In this document: in pieces, positions 19,062 through 26,900 of the stretch | Position numbering within the stretch: the first letter of the stretch is position 1 | How the letters are laid out: each line of letters starts with the position of its first letter | Assembly: GCF_002000985.1 (NCBI RefSeq) | Contig: NZ_CP018822.1 | Span: 1,444,001 to 1,508,000, forward strand | Length of the DNA stretch: 64,000 nt | Origin: Streptococcus gallolyticus subsp. gallolyticus DSM 16831 | Lineage (GTDB): Bacteria; Bacillota; Bacilli; Lactobacillales; Streptococcaceae | Direction: 5' to 3' | Notes under the pieces: model-generated | Seen by the model: the letters and a program-made list of their open reading frames with translations, nothing else | What the model was told of the DNA's origin: nothing | Databases searched by the model: none | Translations under genes and position numbers: made by a program

Positions 19062-21230
19062 GTGAAAAAATTGAAACAAGTTATCTCACACGTGCTAAAC
19101 ACACGCTTGGGATTCATTTTGACGCTTTTGTTTATGTACTGGCTAAAAACCATGTGGGCTTACCATGTTGACTTTAGTCTTGATTTGGGAAATTTATATC
19201 AAGTTTTCCTTTCAATAATCAACCCCATTCCGCTTGGTTTGCTTTTACTTGGATTAAGCCTTTATATTAAGAGGACACGTGTTTTTTATGCCGTTAGTTG
19301 GATTATTTACACTATTTTAAATATTCTACTTATCGCTAACGCCATTTATTTCCGTGAGTTTTCTGATTTTATTACTGTTAGTGCAATGCTTGCAAGTAGT
19401 AAGGTTTCTGCTGGTTTAGGGGATTCTGCCTTAAATCTACTGCGAGTTTGGGATATTGTCTATATCTTTGATTACATTATCTTAATTATTTTATTTGCTA
19501 CAAAAAAAATAAAAACAGATAAACGTCCTTTCAACAAACGTGCTAGTTTTGCGATTACAGCATTATCGGCTCTGCTTTTCTCTATCAACCTTTTTATGGC
19601 GGAAATTGATAGACCTGAATTGCTAACTCGTGGTTTCTCAAATGTCTATGTCGTTAGAGCGCTTGGTTTACCATCTTTCACCGTCTATAGTGCTAACCAA
19701 ACTTATCAAGCTGAAAAAGAACGTAGTGAAGCAACTGCTGACGATTTGACCGAGGTTAAGGAATACGTTTCAGAACATTATGCAGCACCAAACTCTAAGT
19801 ATTATGGTATTGCTCAAGGAAAAAATGTTATCGTTATTCATTTAGAAAGTTTCCAACAATTCTTGATTGACTACAAACTGGAAGTTGATGGACAATCTTA
19901 TGAAGTAACACCATTCCTTAATTCGCTATATCACTCAAACTCAACTATTTCTTTCTCAAACTTCTTTAACCAAGTTAAGGCTGGTAAGACTTCCGATGCC
20001 GAAACATTAATGGAAACATCGCTTTTCGGACTTAGCAGCGGGTCATATATGGTTAACTACGGTGGAGATAATACAGCGTTTGCTGCTCCTTCTATTCTTG
20101 CTCAAACAGGCGGATATACTAGCGCTGTATTCCATGGTAATGTCGGTTCGTTCTGGAATCGTAACAATACTTATAAACAGTGGGGATATGACTACTTCTT
20201 TGATTCATCATATTTCCAAGAGCAAACTGATGAAAATTCATTCCAATACGGCTTGAATGATAAATACATGTTTGCTGATTCTATTAAGTATTTAGAACAC
20301 CTTCAACAACCATTCTATACGAAATTTATCACAGTAAGTAACCACTATCCTTACACTAGCTTGGCCGGAGAATCTGATGAAGAAGGTTTCCCACTAGCTC
20401 AAACTGATGATGAGACCATTAATGGTTACTTCGCTACAGCTAATTACCTTGATTCTGCCATTGAGGCTTTCTTCAATTATTTAAAAGAATCTGGTTTATA
20501 TGACAATTCTATTATCGTGCTTTATGGGGATCACTACGGTATTTCAAATTCAAGAAATACTAGCCTAGCTCCTCTACTAGGTAAAGATTCAGAAACTTGG
20601 ACAGAGTACGATAATGCTATGCTCCAACGTGTTCCATTTATGATTCACATTCCAGGGTACACAGACGGCTTTATTAGTGACACCTATGGTGGTGAGGTTG
20701 ATGCCTTACCTACACTTCTTCACTTGCTTGGTGTTGATACTAGCAACTATGTTCAACTTGGACAAGATTTGCTTTCTGAGGATAACGACCAAACTGTCGC
20801 TCTCAGAACGGCTGGATATTACATCACACCGACATATACAAGTTATAGCGGACATCTCTACTACACAGCGACTGGTGAAGAAATCACCAATCCAGATGAA
20901 AGCACTACTGCGGCAACAAAAGAAATCCGCAATGCCGTTGCTAAACAGCTTTCTGTTAGTGACGAAGTCCAGACGGGAGATTTACTCCGCTTTGATACAG
21001 ATACTGGTTTAGAAACCGTTGATAGTTCGTCGATTTCCTACTCCGACTCCTTGAAGAGCCTGAAATCGATAGAGAAAAAACTAGGTGATGAATCGACAAG
21101 CTTGTATAGCGAAAATGGTAACCAATCTACCGTTGACCTCTTTAAAGCTCCAAGCTATATGCAACTGCACAGTAGCTCATCAAGCTCTAGCAGCAGTTCA
21201 TCGTCATCAAGTTCAAGTGACGGCTCCTAA
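19062..21230 (+). CDS. ltaS: Lipoteichoic acid synthase (LtaS-type)
   Basis: Polymerises the glycerol-phosphate chain of LTA from phosphatidylglycerol on the outer membrane face. The 722-residue protein has five hydrophobic segments in the first 190 residues and an extracellular sulfatase-like domain (about 255-610). HLESFQQF, the nucleophile Thr in AGKTSDAETLME, VSNHYPYT and YGDHYG supply the metal and active-site residues. The C-terminus carries an unusual run of serines. The start is a GTG behind AAGGAAG. It is monocistronic, between its own promoter and a 17-bp-stem terminator. Confidence 0.93.
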   Translation: MKKLKQVISHVLNTRLGFILTLLFMYWLKTMWAYHVDFSLDLGNLYQVFLSIINPIPLGLLLLGLSLYIKRTRVFYAVSWIIYTILNILLIANAIYFREFSDFITVSAMLASSKVSAGLGDSALNLLRVWDIVYIFDYIILIILFATKKIKTDKRPFNKRASFAITALSALLFSINLFMAEIDRPELLTRGFSNVYVVRALGLPSFTVYSANQTYQAEKERSEATADDLTEVKEYVSEHYAAPNSKYYGIAQGKNVIVIHLESFQQFLIDYKLEVDGQSYEVTPFLNSLYHSNSTISFSNFFNQVKAGKTSDAETLMETSLFGLSSGSYMVNYGGDNTAFAAPSILAQTGGYTSAVFHGNVGSFWNRNNTYKQWGYDYFFDSSYFQEQTDENSFQYGLNDKYMFADSIKYLEHLQQPFYTKFITVSNHYPYTSLAGESDEEGFPLAQTDDETINGYFATANYLDSAIEAFFNYLKESGLYDNSIIVLYGDHYGISNSRNTSLAPLLGKDSETWTEYDNAMLQRVPFMIHIPGYTDGFISDTYGGEVDALPTLLHLLGVDTSNYVQLGQDLLSEDNDQTVALRTAGYYITPTYTSYSGHLYYTATGEEITNPDESTTAATKEIRNAVAKQLSVSDEVQTGDLLRFDTDTGLETVDSSSISYSDSLKSLKSIEKKLGDESTSLYSENGNQSTVDLFKAPSYMQLHSSSSSSSSSSSSSSSSDGS

Positions 21231-21248
21231 CCCATAATTAACATAATC

Positions 21249-21290
21249 AAAACAACCAATCACTATTACATTTAGTGATTGGTTGTTTTT
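21249..21290 (+). terminator. Strong terminator after ltaS
   Basis: Perfect 17-bp stem (21249-21265 with 21273-21289), 7-nt loop, T run at the end. The A-rich 5' arm would also give a T run on the minus strand, so it may act both ways. Confidence 0.9.
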
Positions 21291-21355
21291 GCCTTATACC
21301 AATAAGTAAAAATAATCCTTTTCTAGTACTCCTATGATCACCTTTCAAGTCGAAG

Positions 21356-21550
21356 TTACATTCTAATTTCTCTAGCAGACCCAAAATCGAACTCACAAGT
21401 AAATAATAAATCCTGCCTTGCCAACAATATCTTATCACCGTTTTTCGACGGTAATCCCGAACACGCTATTTCAAAATTCTTAACGTCTAAATCATAGCGC
21501 ACCAGGTAACGATATAAATAGTTCACATGTTTTATTCTATTTGAATACAA
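21356..21550 (-). other. Orphan ORF or gene remnant, about 60 codons
   Basis: The 388-bp gap between ltaS and rplT holds this reading frame. Its middle looks protein-like (VRYDLDVKNFEIACSGLP, then SKNGDKILLARQDLLF). Its first codon is a TTG inside the T run of the rplT terminator, and neither that nor the later GTG has a ribosome site or promoter. I do not recognise it. A decayed gene or chance frame is more likely than an active gene. Confidence 0.2.
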
Positions 21551-21579
21551 AAAAGCACTAAGCTGTAAGCTTAGCGCTC
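21549..21579 (-). terminator. Terminator of the infC-rpmI-rplT operon
   Basis: CTAAGCT-gta-AGCTTAG stem with an outer AGC/GCT pairing (21553-21578), then TTTTTT on the minus strand. Confidence 0.85.
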
Positions 21580-21618
21580 TTAATTGATTGTAAGTAGAAC
21601 TTACGTTTGTTTTAATTC

Positions 21619-21978
21619 TTATTTACCAAGTTTAGCTTTAGCTGCATCTGCAAGAGCTGTGAAAGCTGCTGCATCGTTAACTGCTAAATCAGCAAGCATT
21701 TTACGGTTAACTTCGATTTCAGCTAATTTCAAACCGTGCATCAATTGTGAGTATGACAAACCATTCATACGAGCTGCTGCATTGATACGTGTGATCCAAA
21801 GTTTACGGAAATCACGTTTTTTCTGACGACGGTCACGGTATGCATAGTAGTAAGAGTTCATTACTTGTTCTTTTGCAGTACGGAACAAGATATGTTTTGC
21901 ACCATAGTAACCTTTAGCAAGTTTCAATACACGTTTACGACGTTTGCGTGATACAACGCCACCTTTAACACGAGCCAT
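21619..21978 (-). CDS. rplT: 50S ribosomal protein L20
   Basis: Assembly protein of the large subunit, 119 residues, starting [23 protein letters not shown] with the conserved [19 protein letters not shown]. In Bacillus, L20 also represses its own operon by binding the infC leader; a matching leader is present upstream of infC. Last gene of infC-rpmI-rplT. Confidence 0.98.
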   Translation of the reverse strand: MARVKGGVVSRKRRKRVLKLAKGYYGAKHILFRTAKEQVMNSYYYAYRDRRQKKRDFRKLWITRINAAARMNGLSYSQLMHGLKLAEIEVNRKMLADLAVNDAAAFTALADAAKAKLGK

Positions 21979-22029
21979 TTATATTCTCCTCCAAATAATT
22001 CTTAATAATATTGAGTAAATGCTTTATTC

Positions 22030-22230
22030 TTATTTAAGACCTGAAAGCATTGCTTTAATACGTTTGAAATCTCCTGAGTGCACCATAGCGGCTTTGCGAA
22101 GATGACGACGTTGTTTTTTAGTTTTACCGTGGAAACGGTGTGAAGTAAACGCACGGAAGCGTTTCAATCCACCAGAACCTGTACGTTTGAAACGTTTAGC
22201 TGATGCGCGGTGAGTTTTTTGTTTTGGCAT
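22030..22230 (-). CDS. rpmI: 50S ribosomal protein L35
   Basis: Very basic 66-residue ribosomal protein, [20 protein letters not shown], with the [19 protein letters not shown]-terminus. It lies between infC and rplT with normal ribosome sites (GAGGAG before the ATG). Confidence 0.98.
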   Translation of the reverse strand: MPKQKTHRASAKRFKRTGSGGLKRFRAFTSHRFHGKTKKQRRHLRKAAMVHSGDFKRIKAMLSGLK

Positions 22231-22267
22231 TTTAGAATTCTCCTCTTAAAATATTTAAAATTGACAA

Positions 22268-22798
22268 TTATTTTTTGTCAGGAATTGGAGCAAGTTGCAT
22301 GAACATTTGACGTCCATCCATCTTAGCTCGTTGCTCAATAATAGCAATATCTTGCGTTCTTTCTGCAAATTCCGCCAATACCTTTGCTCCAATTTCCTTG
22401 TGAGTAATCATACGACCTCTAAAGCGAATTGAGACTTTCACTTTGTTTCCTTTTTCAAGGAATTTACGGCCGTTACGAAGTTTAGTCTCAAAGTCACCTT
22501 TATCGATAACTGGGCTAAGACGAACTTCTTTAACAGTCACAACGCTTTGTTTTTTACGTTGTTCCTTACGTTTCTTTTGATACTCAAATTTGAACTTTCC
22601 ATAGTCCATAATTTTTGCAACAGGTGGCGTAGCTTGTGGCTGAATTAAAACCAAGTCAACATTAGCATCATCAGCAATAGCTTGTGCTTCTGATAATGGT
22701 TTAATTCCTAGTTGTTCACCATCAAGACCAACGAGACGAACTTCGCGAACGCGGATTTCATCGTTAATGAATAGATCTTTCTTAGCTATGATTTTCAC
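22268..22798 (-). CDS. infC: Translation initiation factor IF-3
   Basis: Binds the 30S subunit and controls start-codon fidelity. Up to 176 residues: N-domain ([14 protein letters not shown]...), linker, and C-domain ([16 protein letters not shown]...). The span given begins at the GTG at 22798, but that GTG is inside the Shine-Dalgarno sequence AGAGGTGA, so it is a poor start. The rare codons ATC (22792) or ATA (22789) that follow give [11 protein letters not shown], and ATA has the best spacing. IF-3 genes in many bacteria use such non-canonical starts for autoregulation. rpmI follows 37 bp downstream. Confidence 0.95.
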   Translation of the reverse strand: MKIIAKKDLFINDEIRVREVRLVGLDGEQLGIKPLSEAQAIADDANVDLVLIQPQATPPVAKIMDYGKFKFEYQKKRKEQRKKQSVVTVKEVRLSPVIDKGDFETKLRNGRKFLEKGNKVKVSIRFRGRMITHKEIGAKVLAEFAERTQDIAIIEQRAKMDGRQMFMQLAPIPDKK

Positions 22799-22805
22799 CT
22801 CTTTA

Positions 22806-22950
22806 TTTTTTTAGAGAAAAACAAAAACGGACTTGACAAACCAAGCCCGTACATACATAGTATTCCCGAAGGAATCTTTGACATGTTGGGCCAGACAACC
22901 TTAGTCGCAAGGCGAGAAGTTCTCACTTCTGCTTTTCTCATTGTCTCTAT
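22806..22950 (-). ncRNA. infC leader, L20-leader-like attenuator
   Basis: The leader upstream of infC ends in a terminator-like hairpin ACGGGCTTG-gtttgt-CAAGTCCGT followed by TTTTTGTTTTT (about 22815-22851). It is preceded by conserved-looking segments such as TTCCTTCGGGAA. B. subtilis infC has an L20-bound leader with the same layout. Region limits are approximate; the family assignment is by position and terminator only. Confidence 0.7.
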
Positions 22951-22963
22951 TCTATCACAGAGA

Positions 22964-23644
22964 CTAATCCATGTCAATGATTTTTTCTGCTTTTTCTTGA
23001 ATAAATTTGACAACACCGTCGATATCAACACCAGTTGTATCAAAAGTAATGGCATCATCAGCAGCTTTCAACGGTGAAACTTTACGATGACTGTCTTTGT
23101 AATCACGTTCTGCAATTTCACGCTTCAATGTTTCAAAATCCGTTTCAATACCTTTTTCTTGGTTTTCTTTAAAACGACGTTCTGCTCGTTCTTCTACCGA
23201 CGCAATCAAGAAAATTTTCAATTCTGCATCTGGTAAAACAACCGTTCCAATGTCACGACCATCCATGATGATAGCGCCATTTTTAGCAATGCGACGTTGT
23301 TGCTCAACCAGTTCTTCGCGAACTTCTGGTATAGCTGCCACCCAAGAAACGTTGTTTGTCACATCATTTTGGCGGATAGCAAGTGTCACATCTTTGTCAC
23401 CAACAAAAACAGTTTGACTACCATCTTCGGCACGTCCAAAAGAAATAGAGTGCTTAGACAAAGCTTCTAAAATTTCTTGAACGTTGTTTTCTGTTAATCC
23501 ATTTTGCAAAGCTAGATAAGTTGCTGAACGATACATTGCTCCAGTATCAAGATAAGTATAGCCAAGATTTTTAGCAATAATCTTGGCTACTGTACTCTTT
23601 CCACTTGAAGCAGGACCATCAATCGCAATTCTAATTGATTTCAT
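22964..23644 (-). CDS. cmk: Cytidylate kinase
   Basis: Phosphorylates CMP/dCMP with ATP. The 226-residue protein has the P-loop [11 protein letters not shown] (about 8-18), the CMP-site [16 protein letters not shown] and the [16 protein letters not shown] motif, plus the long insert of long-type CMP kinases. It lies 15 bp downstream of the LysM protein gene and upstream of the infC leader. Confidence 0.96.
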   Translation of the reverse strand: MKSIRIAIDGPASSGKSTVAKIIAKNLGYTYLDTGAMYRSATYLALQNGLTENNVQEILEALSKHSISFGRAEDGSQTVFVGDKDVTLAIRQNDVTNNVSWVAAIPEVREELVEQQRRIAKNGAIIMDGRDIGTVVLPDAELKIFLIASVEERAERRFKENQEKGIETDFETLKREIAERDYKDSHRKVSPLKAADDAITFDTTGVDIDGVVKFIQEKAEKIIDMD

Positions 23645-23659
23645 GATTTCCTTTTCTTC

Positions 23660-24154
23660 CTAATTAATATAAACTTCATCTCCTGGGTTAGCATACCAAT
23701 AACCCGATGTCATGTGGTCAGGGTTAAGCTCATAGAGTGTTTCAACTGAAATGCCTGCACGTGCTGCAATAGAAGCTGCACCTTCTCCTGATAAAACAGT
23801 AATAGTGTCGCCGCTACCAGTAGAGCTTGAAGATTCAGTTGTATCATCTGAACTTGCATCTGTTGAAGACTCATCAGTCGTTGTTTCAGCAGTTGTCTCT
23901 GATGATGACGCTTCTGACGACGAAGAAACAACGCTAGATGATGATGCACCATAAAAATTCGATGTTTCTGATGCTTTATCACTACCACGATTTGAAGTGT
24001 AAAAAACAACAAACAAAATCGCAACCACAATGACAAAGAAAATACTAAGCAACGCTGTCAACAAAGGCGTACTAATAGCAGAGCCTTTTGTTTTACGGCT
24101 GATTTTAATTTCGTTGTCATCGACTACTTTTTCTTCCCACGGTTGTTTTGCCAT
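23660..24154 (-). CDS. Membrane-anchored LysM protein (SAG1386/EF1546-like)
   Basis: 164-residue cell-wall-associated protein. A short cytoplasmic N-terminus (about 1-32) is followed by one membrane segment (about 33-53). A Ser/Thr/Asp-rich extracellular linker (about 54-112) leads to a C-terminal LysM domain (about 113-164, ITVLSGEGAASIAARAGIS... NPGDEVYIN), expected to bind peptidoglycan. The combination matches the SAG1386/EF1546 surface-protein family. It precedes cmk, probably in one transcript. Confidence 0.85.
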   Translation of the reverse strand: MAKQPWEEKVVDDNEIKISRKTKGSAISTPLLTALLSIFFVIVVAILFVVFYTSNRGSDKASETSNFYGASSSSVVSSSSEASSSETTAETTTDESSTDASSDDTTESSSSTGSGDTITVLSGEGAASIAARAGISVETLYELNPDHMTSGYWYANPGDEVYIN

Positions 24155-24163
24155 AATGTCCCC

Positions 24164-24192
24164 TTGTTAAATAAATCAATTCATATTACAAT
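24164..24192 (+). promoter_or_regulatory. Ferredoxin promoter
   Basis: TTGTTA (24164-24169), 17-bp spacer, TACAAT (24187-24192). The ATG follows 6 bp after the -10, so the start codon is at or next to +1. Confidence 0.7.
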
Positions 24193-24198
24193 AATACT

Positions 24199-24396
24199 AT
24201 GAAAGTATCAATAATTCCTGAAAAATGTATTGCTTGCGGCCTATGCCAGACATATTCTAAACTTTTTGATTACCATGATGACGGTATCGTAAAATTTGCT
24301 GATTCTGAGGACTTAGAAAAAGTTGTTCCTAACTCAGATCAAGACACCCTCACTGCTATCAAATCTTGCCCAACAAAGGCTCTTACGATTTTGTAG
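24199..24396 (+). CDS. fer: Ferredoxin, single [4Fe-4S] type
   Basis: Small electron carrier of 65 residues. Cysteines C10, C13 and C16 (CIACGLC) and C57 (SCPTKA) can ligate one [4Fe-4S] cluster, as in Bacillus Fer; a second cluster motif is absent. No Shine-Dalgarno site lies before the ATG and the promoter's -10 ends 6 bp upstream, so the mRNA is probably leaderless. The 3' end overlaps that of the convergent ebsA gene by 14 bp. Confidence 0.9.
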   Translation: MKVSIIPEKCIACGLCQTYSKLFDYHDDGIVKFADSEDLEKVVPNSDQDTLTAIKSCPTKALTIL

Positions 24397-24874
24397 GAGC
24401 TTTTTTGTTAGCCTTGTAAGCTTCAAAGTAATCCAGCTTGATAAAATTGTCTATCAATTCTACTTCGCCAAGAAAGTCAGGATGAACTGCCAAAGCATCT
24501 AAAAAGTATTTCTTAGGCCATTTTCTCATATAAAAAATACGGTCTGGCTGATTTTTGATTTTTATGATAATACCAGATTTGTTGACTTCAATCTTTTTAA
24601 TCTGCGCAATCGCTACGCTTGATTTTTTAAAAGGATTCAAAGAAACAATCCGTAATCTTCCATTTTCTTCGATAACGAAATACCGATGAAAACCAAGACC
24701 AACCAGCACAATAAAGATAGCAAATAAGATAAAAAATTGACTTGGTATTTTTGTCCGCTCAAACAGTAATGATAAGCCGATAAACATTGGCGCTACAGCA
24801 ATTGACCAATAGATAATTGACCAAGATAACTCAGGTTGCCAATGGTATCGCATCTTTCCAAAGATTTTAATCAT
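24383..24874 (-). CDS. ebsA: EbsA-family membrane protein
   Basis: 163-residue protein with two hydrophobic segments (about 19-38 and 46-64) and a soluble C-terminal part of about 95 residues. The sequence matches the EbsA family first described next to aggregation-substance genes in Enterococcus; its function in streptococci is unknown. A second possible start is the internal M8. It lies 53 bp downstream of pepT and may share its transcript. Confidence 0.8.
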   Translation of the reverse strand: MIKIFGKMRYHWQPELSWSIIYWSIAVAPMFIGLSLLFERTKIPSQFFILFAIFIVLVGLGFHRYFVIEENGRLRIVSLNPFKKSSVAIAQIKKIEVNKSGIIIKIKNQPDRIFYMRKWPKKYFLDALAVHPDFLGEVELIDNFIKLDYFEAYKANKKAPTKS

Positions 24875-24927
24875 AACAGTCCTCCATTAGTCTAATCTAA
24901 CAAACAATACTTATGTAAAGCTTAAGG

Positions 24928-26145
24928 TTATTTTTGGACAATACCGATAATAACATCCACAGCTTTTTCCATTGTTTGAAGACTGACAAATTCAAAGCGA
25001 CCATGCATATTTTCACCACCTGCAAATAGGTTTGGTGTAGGAATTCCCATAAATGAGATTTTTGAACCATCTGTTCCGCCACGAATTGGCTCGATAACTG
25101 GCTTGATTTCCAAATCTTCCATGACTTCTTTAGCAAGTTCAACTGGTGTCATGTCTTTTTCAATGATTTTCTTCATATTGTAGTATTGGTCATGAAGATT
25201 GACAATAACACTTTCTTTACCTAATTCAGCATTCATCTTATCAGCGATTTCTTGAACCAATTTTTTACGATTTTCAAATGAGTCGTCTTCAAAATCACGG
25301 ATAATATATGAGCTGTGCGCTTTTTCCACAGTACCTTCCATACCATGTAAATGGAAGAATCCTTCATAGCCTTCTGTATTTTCAGGACGTTCATTTTCTG
25401 GTAGTTGATTATGGAAATCAATCGCTAGTTGCAAAGCGTTAATCATTTGATTTTTAGCTGTTCCTGGGTGAACGTTACGTCCCATGAAATCAACTTCCAA
25501 AGCAGCTGCACTAAATGTTTCGTATTGAATTTCGCCAAGTGGTCCACCATCGACCGTGTAAGCAAAGTCAACGTTGAAATCATCAACATCGAATTTATCA
25601 GCACCGACACCGATTTCTTCGTCAGGACCAAAACCAACACGAATCTCACCATGTTTGATTTCAGGATGAGCTACCAAGTATTCAACGGCTGTCATGATTT
25701 CAGCGATACCTGATTTATCATCAGAACCAAGAAGGGTTGTTCCGTCAGTTGTTACCAAGGTTTGACCAAGGTAGTTATTTAAATTTGGAAATTCTTCTGG
25801 GTTGAGGGCATAACCAGATTGACCAACTTCAATAGCGCCACCTGCATAATTTTCAATAACTTGTGGCTTGATACCTTCAGCGTTAAAATCAGCCGTATCC
25901 ATGTGTGCGATAAAACCAATTTTTCGTGTTTTTGTTGAATCGTTAGCTGGTAAAGTACCAACAAGATAGCCATTTGTCAAATAGTGTACATCTTGCAAAC
26001 CAACTGCCTCCATCTCAGGCTTCAAAACGTTTAATGCAAAATCGACTTGAGTCTGAGTTGAAGGTGTTGTAGTACTATCAGGATTACTACGCGTATTCAC
26101 TTTCACGTAGCTTAAAAAACGATTTAATAAATTTTCGTAAGACAT
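24928..26145 (-). CDS. pepT: Peptidase T (tripeptide aminopeptidase)
   Basis: Cytoplasmic zinc aminopeptidase that releases the N-terminal residue of tripeptides; fits use of peptides imported by Opp. It is 405 residues of the M20B family. Metal-site motifs are visible: [25 protein letters not shown] and [15 protein letters not shown], followed by [10 protein letters not shown] and the late [13 protein letters not shown], with a final [11 protein letters not shown]. The dimerisation domain lies between. Confidence 0.96.
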   Translation of the reverse strand: MSYENLLNRFLSYVKVNTRSNPDSTTTPSTQTQVDFALNVLKPEMEAVGLQDVHYLTNGYLVGTLPANDSTKTRKIGFIAHMDTADFNAEGIKPQVIENYAGGAIEVGQSGYALNPEEFPNLNNYLGQTLVTTDGTTLLGSDDKSGIAEIMTAVEYLVAHPEIKHGEIRVGFGPDEEIGVGADKFDVDDFNVDFAYTVDGGPLGEIQYETFSAAALEVDFMGRNVHPGTAKNQMINALQLAIDFHNQLPENERPENTEGYEGFFHLHGMEGTVEKAHSSYIIRDFEDDSFENRKKLVQEIADKMNAELGKESVIVNLHDQYYNMKKIIEKDMTPVELAKEVMEDLEIKPVIEPIRGGTDGSKISFMGIPTPNLFAGGENMHGRFEFVSLQTMEKAVDVIIGIVQK

Positions 26146-26180
26146 TATTCACCTCTATTTTTTTCATTACCATTATAGCA

Positions 26181-26286
26181 TAAAAAAACAGTCCAGTGGA
26201 CTGTTTTTTAACGAGTCTTGAAATTAATGAACGAGTTCAGTCCAGTGGACTGTTTTTTCATGAGGCTTGAAATTAATAAACGAGTT
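26181..26286 (-). repeat. 49-bp tandem duplication containing a terminator palindrome
   Basis: Two copies (26189-26237 and 26238-26286) of a 49-bp unit, each starting with the palindrome CAGTCCAGTGGACTG followed by TTTTTT and ending in AACGAGTT. On the minus strand only the last copy, flanked by the extra A run at 26182-26188, gives a hairpin with a T tract; it would terminate the lipoprotein transcript before pepT. Confidence 0.85.
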
Positions 26287-26306
26287 CGTTTTAAAATTTA
26301 AGACTT

Positions 26307-26888
26307 TTATTCTGATACATGATAATAAGCTTTGTTAGCGATATCTCCAGAACTAATATCGGCAGAAGAAATAATACGGTCTTTTGATACCTCAGAATTA
26401 TCACTTTGTCCGTTCAAATAATCACTAGAAAAGCTAGTATTAGCAGGTACAATGTAAAGTGTCACATTTGTTTTTGACCCTGTTTGAACATCTAAGAGTA
26501 AGATTCCATTTTGATCAATATCCAGAAAATCAGCCGTTAACCCTTCTGTTGCCAATCCTGCATCATTAAACGTCAAAGTTTCCCCAGAAGCATTCTGCCA
26601 CGTTCCAGCCATTGTTGAATAGTCTGCTTTCAAAATAGCACCTGTATTAATTGGAGCTAACGTAACTTCTGTTGATGGTGAACTTTCTGTTGATGATGCT
26701 TCTTCTGATTCAGATGAACCAGTTGATGATGTACTTGTCTCACTTGAATTTGTCGATTTCTTAACACTACTACTTACGGTAGTTGACGAAGAACTCTGAT
26801 TGGTATTATTTTGCGAATGCGTAGAACACGCCGCTAGCAATCCTAAAGACAAAAGTAAGGTTAGGTAACATCTCAATTTCTTTTTCAT
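26307..26888 (-). CDS. Secreted lipoprotein with DUF6287-like domain
   Basis: 193-residue lipoprotein. Signal peptide and lipobox end LGLLAAC, with C21 lipidated after cleavage by the LspA encoded in this window. A Ser/Thr-rich linker (about 25-75) is followed by a small domain (about 90-190) with GTWQNASGETLTFN, which resembles the DUF6287 module of streptococcal lipoproteins. Function unknown. It begins 12 bp after the large GH25 protein gene and is probably co-expressed with it. Confidence 0.78.
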   Translation of the reverse strand: MKKKLRCYLTLLLSLGLLAACSTHSQNNTNQSSSSTTVSSSVKKSTNSSETSTSSTGSSESEEASSTESSPSTEVTLAPINTGAILKADYSTMAGTWQNASGETLTFNDAGLATEGLTADFLDIDQNGILLLDVQTGSKTNVTLYIVPANTSFSSDYLNGQSDNSEVSKDRIISSADISSGDIANKAYYHVSE

Positions 26889-26900
26889 TGGTAACCTCCT

